A stretch of DNA of 64,000 bases from Erinaceus europaeus (Eukaryota > Chordata > Mammalia > Eulipotyphla > Erinaceidae). The stretch is taken from assembly GCF_950295315.1 (NCBI RefSeq), contig NC_080166.1, positions 101,544,999 to 101,608,998 on the forward strand, in the 5' to 3' direction. Shown here piece by piece: positions 33,064 through 42,299 of this stretch. The notes below the pieces were generated by a model that did not search any database, was not told where the DNA came from, and saw only the letters and a program-made list of their open reading frames with translations. A program made the position numbers and the translations under genes. Numbering within the stretch: position 1 is the first letter of the stretch; the number at the start of each line of letters is the position of its first letter.

Positions 33064-33526
33064 TGTTGTATGCTTTACATTGGGTTCTAGTTCTCCCCCG
33101 CCAAGAGAATTGCATCAGTCCTGTTAATTTCGCGGGCCCGCTTGGCCCGCCCAAAGGAACCCCAGGAGAGGGTTCCTGAGTTCGAGAGTGCCAGAGTTTT
33201 CAGAGGGTTCCCGAGTACGAGAGTTCAAGAGTTCCAGAGTTAGAAAGAGAGTTTCAGAGGGTTCCCCAGTACGAGAGTTCCAGAGTTCCAGAGTTCCAGA
33301 GTGACAGAGTAAGAGAGGGTTCCTGAGTTCCAGAGAAAAAGAAAGAGTGCTTGTGCCGCCACAAAGAGACAGCAGAGTTCTGTTTGGTGATTAGTTTGTC
33401 TTAGTTTATGAATCGTTGTTCCTGAATAAAGAAATACAGCTTCCCTGCCCAGCCGTTGTCTCCGCGTCTCTGTTACCCGCCGTGAAGCTAGACCGGCCGG
33501 CAAGAGCCTTCGAAATTTTAACAACA
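33064..33526 (+). mobile_element. probable 3' LTR (463 bp)
   Basis: Begins TGTTGTATGC after the purine tract and ends AATTTTAACAACA. It carries the polyadenylation signal AATAAA at 33425-33430, 96 bases before the end, which fits a short R-U5. No clear TATA box was found. A GAGTTCCAGA minisatellite fills its middle. Confidence 0.55.
33168..33345 (+). repeat. GAGTTCCAGA-type minisatellite in the LTR
   Basis: About 180 bases built from imperfect 9-10 base units (GAGTTCCAGA, GAGTACGAGA, GAGGGTTCC). Two longer blocks, each beginning CAGAGGGTTCCC, show higher-order duplication. Variable repeats of this kind are known within LTR R regions of some class II elements. Confidence 0.8.
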
Positions 33527-35542
33527 CACCACATCAATAAAAGCAAAGCCAAAAACGACATGATTATCTCAATAGATGCAGAGAAAGCCTCTGACAAAAT
33601 CCAACACCCATTCATGCTCAAAACTCTACAAAAAATGGGAATAGATTGGAAATTCCTCAAGATAGTGGAGTCTATATATAGCAGACCTACAGCCAACATC
33701 ATACACAATGGACAGAAGCTGAAAACATTCCCCCTCAGATCGGGGACTAGACAGGGCTGTCCTCTGTCACCGTTACTCTTCAACATAGTATTGGAAGTTC
33801 TTGCCATAGCAATCAGGCAAGAGAAAGAAATCATAGGAATACAGATTGGAAGGGAAGAAGTCAAGCTCTCACTATTTGCAGATGATATGATAGTATACAT
33901 AGAAAGACCTAAAGAATCCAGCAGAAAATGACTGGAAGTTATTAGGCAATATAGCAAGGTATCAGGCTACAAAATCAATGTACAAAAATCAGTGGCATTT
34001 CTTTATGCAAACACTAAATCTGAAGAAGAAGACATCCAGAAAGCACTCCCATTTACTGTTTCAGCAAAATCAATCAAATACCTAGGAATAAAGTTGACCA
34101 AAGAAGTGAAAGACTTGTATGCTGAAAACTATGAGTCACTACTCAAGGAAATAGAAACTGACACCAAGAAATGGAAAGATATCCCATGCTCATGGATTGG
34201 AAGAATAAATATCATAAAAATGAATATTCTCCCCAGAGCCATATACAAATTTAATGCAATACCCATCAAAGTTCCATGAAGCTTCTTTAAGAGAATAGAG
34301 CAAACACTACAATCATTTATGTGGAACCTAAAAACACCTAGAATTGCCAAAACCATCTTGAGGAAAAGAAACATAAATGGAGGCATCACACTCCCAGACC
34401 TTAAACTATATTATAAATCCATCATCATCAAAACAGCATGGTACTGGAACAAAAATAGGCACACAGACCAGTGGAACAGAATTGAAAGCCCAGAAATAAA
34501 TCCCCACACCTATGGACATCTAATCTTTGATAAGGGGGCCCAAAGGATTAAATGGAAAAAGGAGGCTCTCTTCAATAAATGGTGCTGGGGAAACTGTGTT
34601 GTAACATGCAGAATGAAATTGAACCACTTTATCTCACCAGAAACAAAAATCAACTCCAGATGGATCAAAGACCTAGATGTCAGACCATAAACAATCAAAT
34701 ACTTAGAGGAAAACATTGGTAAAACACTTTCCCACCTATATCTCAAGGACGTCTTTTTATGAATCAAACCCAATTGCAAAGAAGACTAAAGCAGAAACAA
34801 ACCAATGCGACTACATCAAATTGAAAAGCTTCTGCACATCCAAAGAAACTATTTAACGAACAGAGAGACCCCTCACAGAATGGGAGAAGATATTCACATG
34901 CCTTACATAAGACAAGAAACTAATCACCAAAATATATAAAGAGCTCAGCAAACTTAGCACAAAAAAGGATACAAAAGGCTAACAAACATATGAAAAACTG
35001 CTCTAGGTCACTGATTGTCAGAGAAATGCAAATTAAGACAACACTAAGATACCACCTCACTCCTGTAAGAATGGCATACATTAAAAAGGACAGCAGCAAC
35101 AAATTTTGGAGAGGATGTGGGGACAGAGGAACCCTTTTACATTGCTGGTGGGAATGTAAATTGGTACAACCTCTGTGGAGAGCAGTCTGGAAAACTCTCA
35201 GAAGGCTAGACATGGACCTTCCATATGATCCAGTAATTCCTCTCCTGGGATTATACCCCAAGGACTCCATAACACCCAACCAAAAAGAGGTGTGTACTCC
35301 TATGTTCATAGCAGCACAATTCATAATAGCTAAAACCTTGAAGCAACCCAGGTGCCCAACAACAGATGAGTGGCTGAGAAAGCTGTGGTATATATACACA
35401 ATGGATTACTATGCAGCTATCAAGAACAATGAACCCACCTTCTCTGACCCATCTTGGACAGAGCTACAAGGAATTATGTAAAGTGAACTAAGTCAGAAAG
35501 ATAAAGATGAGTATGGGATGATCCCACTCATCAACAGAAGCT

Positions 35543-36878
35543 GACTAAGAAGATCTGAAAGGGAAACTAAAAGCAGGACCTGATCAAATTGTAAGTAGGG
35601 CAACAAAGTAGAAACCCTGTGGTGAGGGGTAGACATGCAGCTTCCTGGGCCAGTGAGGGGTGGAAGTGGGTGGGAGGGATGGGTCACAGTCTTTTGGTGG
35701 TGGGAATGGTGTTTATGTACACTCCTAGCAAAATGTAGACATATAAATCACTAGTTAATTAATAATGAGAGTTGGAAAATCAATTGAATGTCTCAAAGCT
35801 TCTCAAAACACAAACTGAACCTTTTTAATATATAGGCTGTGTATTTGATATGCGGACTCTCTCAAAAGCCTAGACCAAGTAGATTTGAAGCATCCAATAG
35901 CACAACTATATTCAAGATACTGGGTACTGTACAGCAAACCATAACAAAAGGACTTTTCAAAGTTAACCCAATTACCAAATAATGTGATGATAACATTAAC
36001 TATCGATTGTCTTTTGGAATCCTAAGACAGCAGGAACCTCACATCTCCACTATAGAGCCCCTACTTCCCCCAGTCCTGGAACCCTTGGATAGGACCCACT
36101 TTCCCGTATGCGACTCCCAATCCATACCAAATAATATTGTATCCTCCGATCACAACCTAACCAATGCAACAATTGCCACCTCAACATGCTTCACCTCAGA
36201 CTGTATCCAGAGACTTCACGTGTGCAATGACAACCTTTAAGCTTCATTACTCAGGTGAGACCTTTCCTTTTATAGTACACTTAATTTCATCTCAGGTGGT
36301 TCACTTTCTAACAAAGTCCCATAACCTAGATATACACCAGTTTCTGTGAGAGAGAGCTTATGTTCACATATATCCATAAACTACTGCAAAATATATACCT
36401 GAAAGCAGATGTACACTAGAGTTTGCAGTGAGTACTTCCCTAACACTTCCTCTCCACTATTCCAAGCTTTGGATCCATGATTGCTCAACAAATTGTTTGG
36501 CTTCATATGTTAACTCTCTTTTCAATCACCAGGTTCCAGATGCCACCAGGATGCTGGCCAGGCTTCCCTGGATTGAAGACCCCACCAATGTGTCCTGGAG
36601 CTCAGCTTCCCCAGAGACACACCCTACTAGGGAAAGAGAGAGACAGACTGGGAGTATGGACCGACCAGTCAACGCCCATGTTCAGCGGGGAAGCAATTAC
36701 AGAAGCCAGACCTTCCACCTTCTGCAACCCACAAAGACCCTGGGTCCATGCTCCCAGAGGGATAGAGAATGGGAAAGCTATCAGGGGAGGGGGTGGGTTA
36801 TGGAGATTGGGTGGTGGGAATTGTGTGGAGTTGTACCCCTCCTTCCTTATGGTTTTGTTAATTAATCCTTTCTTAAAT
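35543..36878 (+). other. L1-A 3' UTR
   Basis: Non-coding tail from the end of ORF2 to the A-rich tail. It includes a G-rich tract at 35657-35683. Copies of this segment make up the L1 pieces at 3330, 15071, 21311, 48938, 53313 and part of 47015. Frames such as 36428-36865 occur in several copies but lack stable coding evidence and are treated as chance. Confidence 0.85.
35657..35683 (+). other. G-quadruplex-prone tract in the L1 3' UTR
   Basis: GGGG, GGG, GGG, GGG and GGG runs separated by loops of 7, 1, 1 and 2 bases meet the simple G-quadruplex rule. A G-rich polypurine tract is a known conserved feature of mammalian L1 3' UTRs. The same tract appears C-rich on the plus strand at about 4152-4180. 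Confidence 0.6.
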
Positions 36879-36934
36879 AAATAAAATAAAATAAAATAAA
36901 TTTAAAAAATTAAAAAATAAAATAAAATAAAAAA
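36879..36934 (+). repeat. A-rich tail of L1-A
   Basis: (AAATA)n and (AAAAT)n sequence ending exactly where the right target duplication begins (36935-36950). Confidence 0.9.
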
Positions 36935-37141
36935 AGAAATCTAATCATCCAGAAAAATAGCATCCCTATACCTAATCTTGGAGGTAGACTATTTTGCTAT
37001 ATTTAGTCACCCCCTAATTAGCAAACACAGCATTTAGCCACATAGATCAACTTCCTTTCAAATGTCCTTAAACTGTACTTTCCATAAGCTCATCATTTTT
37101 GTTTGTTTGTTTGTTTGATTCACTTAAACAAATACTATTGC

Positions 37142-37432
37142 GGGAGTCAGGCAGTAGCGCAGTGGGTTACGTGCACGTGGCACAAAGTACAAGGTCTGGC
37201 TTAAGGATCCTGGTTGGAGCCCTTGACTCCCCACCTGCAGGGGAGTCGTTTCACAAGTGGTGAAGCAGGTCTGCAGGTGTCTATCTTTCTCTCCTCCTCT
37301 CTGTCTTCCCCTCCTCTCTCCATTTCTCTGTCCTATCCAACAGTGATGACATAAACAACAACAACAATAATAACTACAACAATAAAACAACAAGGACAAC
37401 AAAAGGGAATAAATAAATAAAATATTTTAAAA
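37142..37432 (+). mobile_element. SINE A
   Basis: GGGAGTCAGGCAGTAGCGCA, GTTACGTGCACGTGGCAC, CCTGCAGGGGAGTCGTTTCA and the AATAATAACTACAACAATAA tail. AATACTATTGC before and AATTATTATTGC after are an imperfect target duplication. Confidence 0.92.
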
Positions 37433-37570
37433 AATTATTATTGCTACCAGGTTTCACTGGGGCTCAGTGTCCACAGTAGGAAGCCACAGCTCCCAGCAGC
37501 CATTACTTTTTTCTTTCTTCTTTCTTCCTACCTATATTCCTTCCTTTTCCTCTCCTTCTTTCTTTTCTTT

Positions 37571-37775
37571 CTTTCTTCCTTTTTTTTTTTTTTTGATAGA
37601 GACAGAAAGATATTGTAAAAAAAAAAATGGAGTGACAGAAAGAGAGAAAGAGAGATACCTGCAGCATTGCTCCATCACTTGTGAAGCTTACCTCCTACAA
37701 GTGAGGACCAGAGACTGAACCCAGGTCTTTGGGCAGTATAGGCTGCGTACTCTACCAAGTGCACCAACATTAAGT
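37571..37775 (-). mobile_element. SINE B
   Basis: Poly(T), GATAGAGACAGAAAGATATT, TACCTGCAGCATTGCTCCAT, GAAGCTTACCTCCTACAAGT and CTCTACCAAGTGCACCAAC. A CT-rich stretch at about 37500-37575 precedes it and probably belongs to its tail. Confidence 0.82.
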
Positions 37776-37996
37776 CCTTCAATGTGACTTTTAGAGGTTC
37801 ATTGCCTTTTTATTTTACCTGATTTAAATTCAGTCTTGCACCCCTATTTGGAATAGTCATTTTTATCCTCAGCCTGATGGAACTATAGTTGACACATGAA
37901 AATCTCATATAATTGGGTTATACATGATTTGTTTGTCACTGCTTGACTTCATCAGATTCACTTTATTCCTTGATATCATACACCCTGTTAAAGTTT
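37776..37996. other. unique DNA
   Basis: No supported feature. Confidence 0.4.
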
Positions 37997-38243
37997 TTTT
38001 TTTTTTTAGTTTTCTTTATTATCCAATAAAGATAGAAATTAGGAGGGAGAGATGATAGATAGATAGATAGATAGAAAGACAGACAGACAGATAGATGGAT
38101 GGATGGGAAGTCAGAGACACCTGCAGCTCTACTTTATCTACTTTATTACATTCCCCCTGCAGGTGGGGACCAGAGGCTTGAACTCTGATCCTTGTACATT
38201 ATAGTGTATGCACTTAACTAGCATTGCCACCATCTGGCCCCTA
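37997..38243 (-). mobile_element. SINE B with a GATA expansion
   Basis: Poly(T), TTATTATCCAATAAAGATAG, GACACCTGCAGCTCTACTTT, TTCCCCCTGCAGGTGGGGAC and GCCACCATCTGGCCCC. The purine body has become (GATA)n/(GACA)n/(GATG)n at 38054-38105. Confidence 0.88.
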
Positions 38244-38349
38244 GACACTGTTGAGGAATAAGGGACACTGCCTCTCAGAATGAGTAGTAAAAATGTTTAC
38301 TTCTCTTGTTAAGGTTTATGATTAAGCATTACTAGAATTATATTAATAT

Positions 38350-38351
38350 AT

Positions 38352-38387
<36 letters not shown>

Positions 38388-38389
38388 AT
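38350..38389. repeat. 40-bp perfect palindrome with a (TA)13 core
   Basis: ATTCTGA, then 26 bases of TA repeat, then TCAGAAT. Every base pairs with its mirror, so it can extrude as a cruciform. It may have arisen from a TA run bounded by chance inverted flanks. Confidence 0.95.
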
Positions 38390-38509
38390 TAATATTCAGA
38401 ATCAGTTCTGCAGTACAGTATGAGATGCTCTTTCATGGTCCGTAAAATCATTTGCTACCCTAATTTACTAACCAGTGATGCCATCAATTGCTTATATTAA
38501 TTTCATATA

Positions 38510-38712
38510 TTTATTTACTTAGTGAATAGAAAGAACTTGAGACAAAGAGGGTGATACAGAGAGGGGTGTGAGTAGAGAGAAAGAGATGCCTTCAGTACTA
38601 CTTTACCACTTGTGAAACTTTTTGCCCCATGTGGGGACTGGGGGCTTGAACTCAGGTCCTTGTGAACTGTAACAAGTGTGCTTAACCAAATGCATCATCA
38701 TCACTCCCCCAA
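38510..38712 (-). mobile_element. SINE B
   Basis: TTTATTTACTTAGTGAATAG, GATGCCTTCAGTACTACTTT, TTTTTGCCCCATGTGGGGAC and GCTTAACCAAATGCATCATC. Diverged copy. Confidence 0.8.
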
Positions 38713-39297
38713 CATATTTTTTTTAGTCTATGTGTTACTATAGTAAATTCTGATATCATTGTGGATATATATTTTTAAATTTATCTTCTCAGATTATCTG
38801 TGTTGGTATCACAATCATCCTTCATGAATATTTATTAGTTTTTAGTGTGTACAACTTCATCCAGTCTTCATAGAGCTACTCTCCAGTAAAGCAATATATG
38901 TAAAATGGTGTCATACAAAGTTTGGATTAACACAAAAATGCATTCACTATGAAAATAATTGAATATCAACAGCAAGTCAAGACTAGTGCTATTTTTGTAG
39001 AAAGGAAGAGAAATTTCTGAAAGGATATGTATAACTACATTTGTGATGTTTTATTTCTTGCATTATCAGTATTTAGATGTTATATTTTCTATATTGCAAG
39101 ATGTAACTGCTGCCATATTGTTCAATATTTAAATAATTTATATTAGAAGAAGAAACTAAATACTAAATGGGGATAGACACTTTATATCAAATGATCAGTC
39201 TATTTTTATTAGTGTTCAATATCTGAAATAAACTTATTTTCTCCCATTAAAAATATTAGCAAGAAGCCAGACATTAGAATATAAATAATACTTTAAT
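38713..39297. other. unique AT-rich DNA
   Basis: About 580 bases with no supported feature. Confidence 0.5.
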
Positions 39298-40061
39298 GTT
39301 TTTAATTTATTTAAAAAAGGAGATATTAACAAAACCATAGGAGAAGAAGTGTACAACTCCATATAGTTCCCACCACCAGAACACTCTGTATCCCATCCCC
39401 TCCCCTGAGAGCTTTCCTATTCTTTATCCCTCTGGCAATATGGACCCAAGGTCATTATGGGATGCAGAAGGTGGAAGGTCTGGCTTCTGTAATTGCTTCC
39501 CCGGTGAACATGGGTGTTGACAGGTCAATCCATACTCCCAGTCTGCGTCTCTCTTTCCCTAGTAGGGTGGGGCTCTGGGAAATCTGATATGCAGATGGAT
39601 CCAAGTTGTTGTCTGGGGAGGTGATGTCATGGCTGGAAAAGGGACAGAAAGCTGCATCAGGGAAGAGAGTAACTCTTAATATGAGGAAGGGATATAAATA
39701 TTGTTGACTGTAAACCCCATCTATTTGATTTGGCTGGGGCCCATATTCAGCTTATGAGCCTATGTGACCTCTGTATCCTTGTAGATCTGAGCTCACATTT
39801 TGTGGTCATGAGTAGGAACATTACAAGCTGCCCCAATATCGACCCATCTTCCTCAGGTGTAGCATAGAGTATGTTGTCCATCCTTCCTTTGGAGGATGGA
39901 ATATTGTCTATTGTTGTTGATCCAAGTTGAGGGCAAGGTCCTATGGGGGGCCCACAAAGGGGTCTTTTTTGTTGTTTCTGATAGAGATGACCTGTAACAA
40001 TGGAGAGAGGGATTTATTTGAAGTTTAGGCCCATCATATCTGTTTGGGAATATCAGTGATT

Positions 40062-41290
40062 TCCATCCTTCTGGTTGCTTTAGAATCCCTTTATTCTTCT
40101 TCCTCTAAGTTCTTAAGGCATGCAGTAAGGTCATTTATTTGAGCTTTTTCTTGTAGTCTAATATGTGATTGTATGGCTATGAGTTTCCTTCTCAATACTG
40201 CTTTAGCTTTGTCTCAAATATTTTGATAACTTGTGTCTTTGTTTTCATTTGTTTCCAGGAACATTTGAATTTCTTCCTTTAGTGCTTCTCTGATCCAGCC
40301 ATTCCTAGGCAGTATGTTGTTGAGTTTCTAAATTCTGTGACTTTTAGTAATTTTCTGCTTTTTTTTTTAATATATATATATATATATTATATACATTTTA
40401 ATTTTATTTATTTATTGGATAGAGGCAGCCAGAAATTGAGCAGGAAGGGGGAGATAGAGGAGAGAGACACCTGCAGCCCTGCTTCACTCATGAAGCTTTC
40501 CCACTGAGGTGGGTACCAGGGGCTCAAACCTCGGTCCTTGCGCACTGTAATGTGTGCGCCCAACCAGGTGCACCACCACCTTGCACCTCTGTTTATTGTT
40601 GAATGTTAACTTTACTCCACTGTGGTCTGAGGAGATAGTTGGGATTATTTCAATGTTCTTGAATTTGTTGATACTGTCTTTGTGGCCTAACATGGTCTAT
40701 CATTGAGGATGTGCTGTGTGGATTTGAAAAGAACGTGTATTCCAGTTTTTGGGGGGTGAAGGACTCTGAAAATGACCAGGAGGGTTAGTCTGTCAATCTC
40801 TTCATTTAATTATCTTGTTTCTTTGTTGATTCTCTGCTTCATTGATCTGTCTAAGTGTGAGAGAGGGGTGTTGAAGTCTTCCACTATTATTGTATTATTA
40901 TTGATGTATTTTTGTAGTTCTTTCAGTAGGTGTTTGATGTATTTAGATGGTCCCTCACTTGGTGCATAGATGTTAATAACTGTTAAATCCTTTGGGTTGA
41001 TAGATCCTCTAATCATTATGTAATGTCCTTGCCTATCTTTCATTACTTTATTTAATTTAAAGTATATGGTATCAGAGATGAGAATGGCTGTTCCTGCCTT
41101 TTTTGTGTTCCGTTAGCCTGTATGATAGTTTTCCATCCTTTCACTTGAATCTGTGTTTTTCTGTTGGGTCAGGTGGGATTCTTGCAAGCAGCATATGTTT
41201 GGGTTGTGCTTTCTGATCCATCCACCCACTCTGTGCCTTTTAATGGGTGAATTTAATCCATTGACATTTATTGATATTATGGATTAAATG
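40062..41290 (-). pseudogene. ORF2: L1-C ORF2 N-terminal remnant
   Basis: Minus-strand coding remnants of the endonuclease and the linker after it. Recognisable parts include [20 protein letters not shown] and [10 protein letters not shown]. The catalytic GDFN is altered to EDFN ([12 protein letters not shown]). Split by a SINE B. Truncated before the reverse transcriptase. Confidence 0.88.
40398..40588 (-). mobile_element. SINE B inside L1-C ORF2
   Basis: TTTATTTATTGGATAGAGGC, GACACCTGCAGCCCTGCTTC, GAAGCTTTCCCACTGAGGTG and CCAACCAGGTGCACCACCAC. A (TA)n run precedes it at about 40369-40387. It lies between the SDH region of the endonuclease and the following linker. Confidence 0.88.
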
Positions 41291-41399
41291 TACTGTAGTG
41301 ACATTAGTCAACAATTCATTATTTGCTCTGATATATGTCAAGTATTACAGTGATGTTCTTGTTTATAAGAGATTTTTAAGTATCTCTTTCAGGGCAGGC

Positions 41400-42290
41400 T
41401 TGGTGATGGTTGCCTTCTTTAACTGTTGTTTGAGAAATTTTTGATCCCAGCATCTTATTTGAAGGAAAGTCTAGCAGGATATATTATCCTTGGTTGAAAC
41501 CTTCTTTCATTCAAGGCTTGATAGATATCTTGCCATTCTGTTCTGGCTTTTAGAGTTTGAGTGGAGAAGTCTGCTTATAGTCTTATAGGTTTTCCCCTGA
41601 ATGTGACATTTTGTTTTTCTCTTGAAGCCTTTAGGATCCTTTCTTTATCCTTACTTATTTTCACTGTAACTTTGATGTGTCTTGATGTCTTCAGGTCTGG
41701 GTTGATTCTGTTTAGGAATCTCTGGGACTCTTGAATCTTCATGCCCTTTCTGTTGTTTAGGTCTGAGAAGTTTTCTTCTATTATTTCCTCTAGAATATTT
41801 ACTTCCCCTTTCTCTCTTTCTTCCCCTGGTAGGCCAATTATACAATTGTTACTTCTTTTGAGATCATCTCATATGTCTCTGTTGTTGTTTTCGGTGTCTC
41901 TCAGTCTCTTTTTGTGCTCTTTTACTTCTTTATTTGTTTTCTCTAGCTCATCCTCTGTCTGGCTAATTCTGTTATCTGCCTCTGTTAATCTGCTTTCCCT
42001 TCCCTCAGCTTCTTTCTTCAGTTTTGTTATAGTATTAGCTTGTTCTGCTAGTTGGCCTTTTAGCTCAGCTATTTCAGCTTTTATTTCTCTAATTACCTCA
42101 AGGTAGCCTGCATTTTCTTTGAGGGTCTCATCTATTGTTTTCCTTATTCTGATAGCCCTTTCCTCCATAGTTGTCTTCATTTCTTTGATTATTAGTTTTA
42201 CTATTGCTTGCATACTCTTCTTATTTATGGTTCTTCTCACTGATTGGAGTTTCTTCTGGGCTCCTGTCCTGATTCATTGTGGTAGCAGTT
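41400..42290 (-). pseudogene. ORF1: L1-C ORF1 remnant
   Basis: The longest open piece (41869-42240, minus) encodes a lysine/glutamate-rich coiled coil with KKSMQAIVKLIIKEMK, EAEGRESRLTEADNRIS and KEHKKRLRDTENNNRD, matching L1-A ORF1 closely and keeping the segment that L1-A lost to a TAG. The C-terminal RNA-binding part continues to about 41400 in broken frames. The initiator region is disrupted. Confidence 0.85.
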
Positions 42291-42299
42291 TTATTTGCC

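Larger units (their letters stand above)
32113..33526 (+). mobile_element. 1,414-bp LTR retroelement (endogenous retrovirus remnant) inside L1-A
   Basis: Its ends TGTTGT...ACAACA form an inverted repeat and it is bounded by a 6-bp target duplication, the integrase signature; six bases is the length typical of class II (beta-retrovirus/ERVK-like) elements. It holds no recognisable gag, pro, pol or env. A polypurine-tract-like AAAAGAAAAGGGGG at 33047-33060 is followed by TGTTGTATGC, so the last 463 bases look like a 3' LTR. The left ~950 bases do not repeat that LTR. It is therefore either a solo LTR about 1.4 kb long with a chance purine tract, or an internally deleted provirus that lost most of its 5' LTR. 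GC content is well above the surroundings at both ends. Confidence 0.75.
30361..35542 (+). pseudogene. ORF2: L1 ORF2 remnant (endonuclease + reverse transcriptase), split by an LTR element
   Basis: ORF2p nicks target DNA and reverse-transcribes L1 RNA. I place the start at the ATG of MALQYIKSI (30361); an upstream ATG at 30328 shares the frame. The endonuclease has its signature residues: INVNG (13 on), the catalytic Glu in LQESHL (42), GDFN (144-147), RIDHML and SDH (227-229). The frame then hits TAA at 31726, resumes with NKSPG, and is cut by the LTR element at 32112/33533. After it come [12 protein letters not shown] and the reverse transcriptase motif FADD (33875-33886), TGA at 33929, TGA at 34277 and TAA at 34688, then a frameshift. 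The C-terminal cysteine motif [14 protein letters not shown] lies in another frame. Clearly non-functional. Confidence 0.95.
27478..36934 (+). mobile_element. L1-A: nearly complete LINE-1 with two nested insertions
   Basis: The only L1 here with 5' UTR, ORF1, ORF2, 3' UTR, A-rich tail and a perfect 16-bp target duplication. Removing the nested SINE A and the LTR element, with one copy of each duplication, leaves about 7.7 kb, the size of a full mammalian L1 with a long 5' UTR. ORF1 and ORF2 both carry stops and frameshifts, so it is a dead copy. Order of events: the L1 inserted first, then the SINE and the LTR element inserted into it. Confidence 0.96.

Noticed and set aside
33240..33957. Minus-strand frames of 95 and 183 codons
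   Set aside because: Antisense shadows of the LTR minisatellite and of L1 ORF2.
36428..36884. Frames of 135-145 codons that recur in several L1 copies (also near 15100-15534 and 53333-53777)
   Set aside because: They occur because the copies share the same L1 3' UTR. The shared frames carry differing stops and no conserved domain, and the normal L1 has no third gene there, so I treat them as chance.
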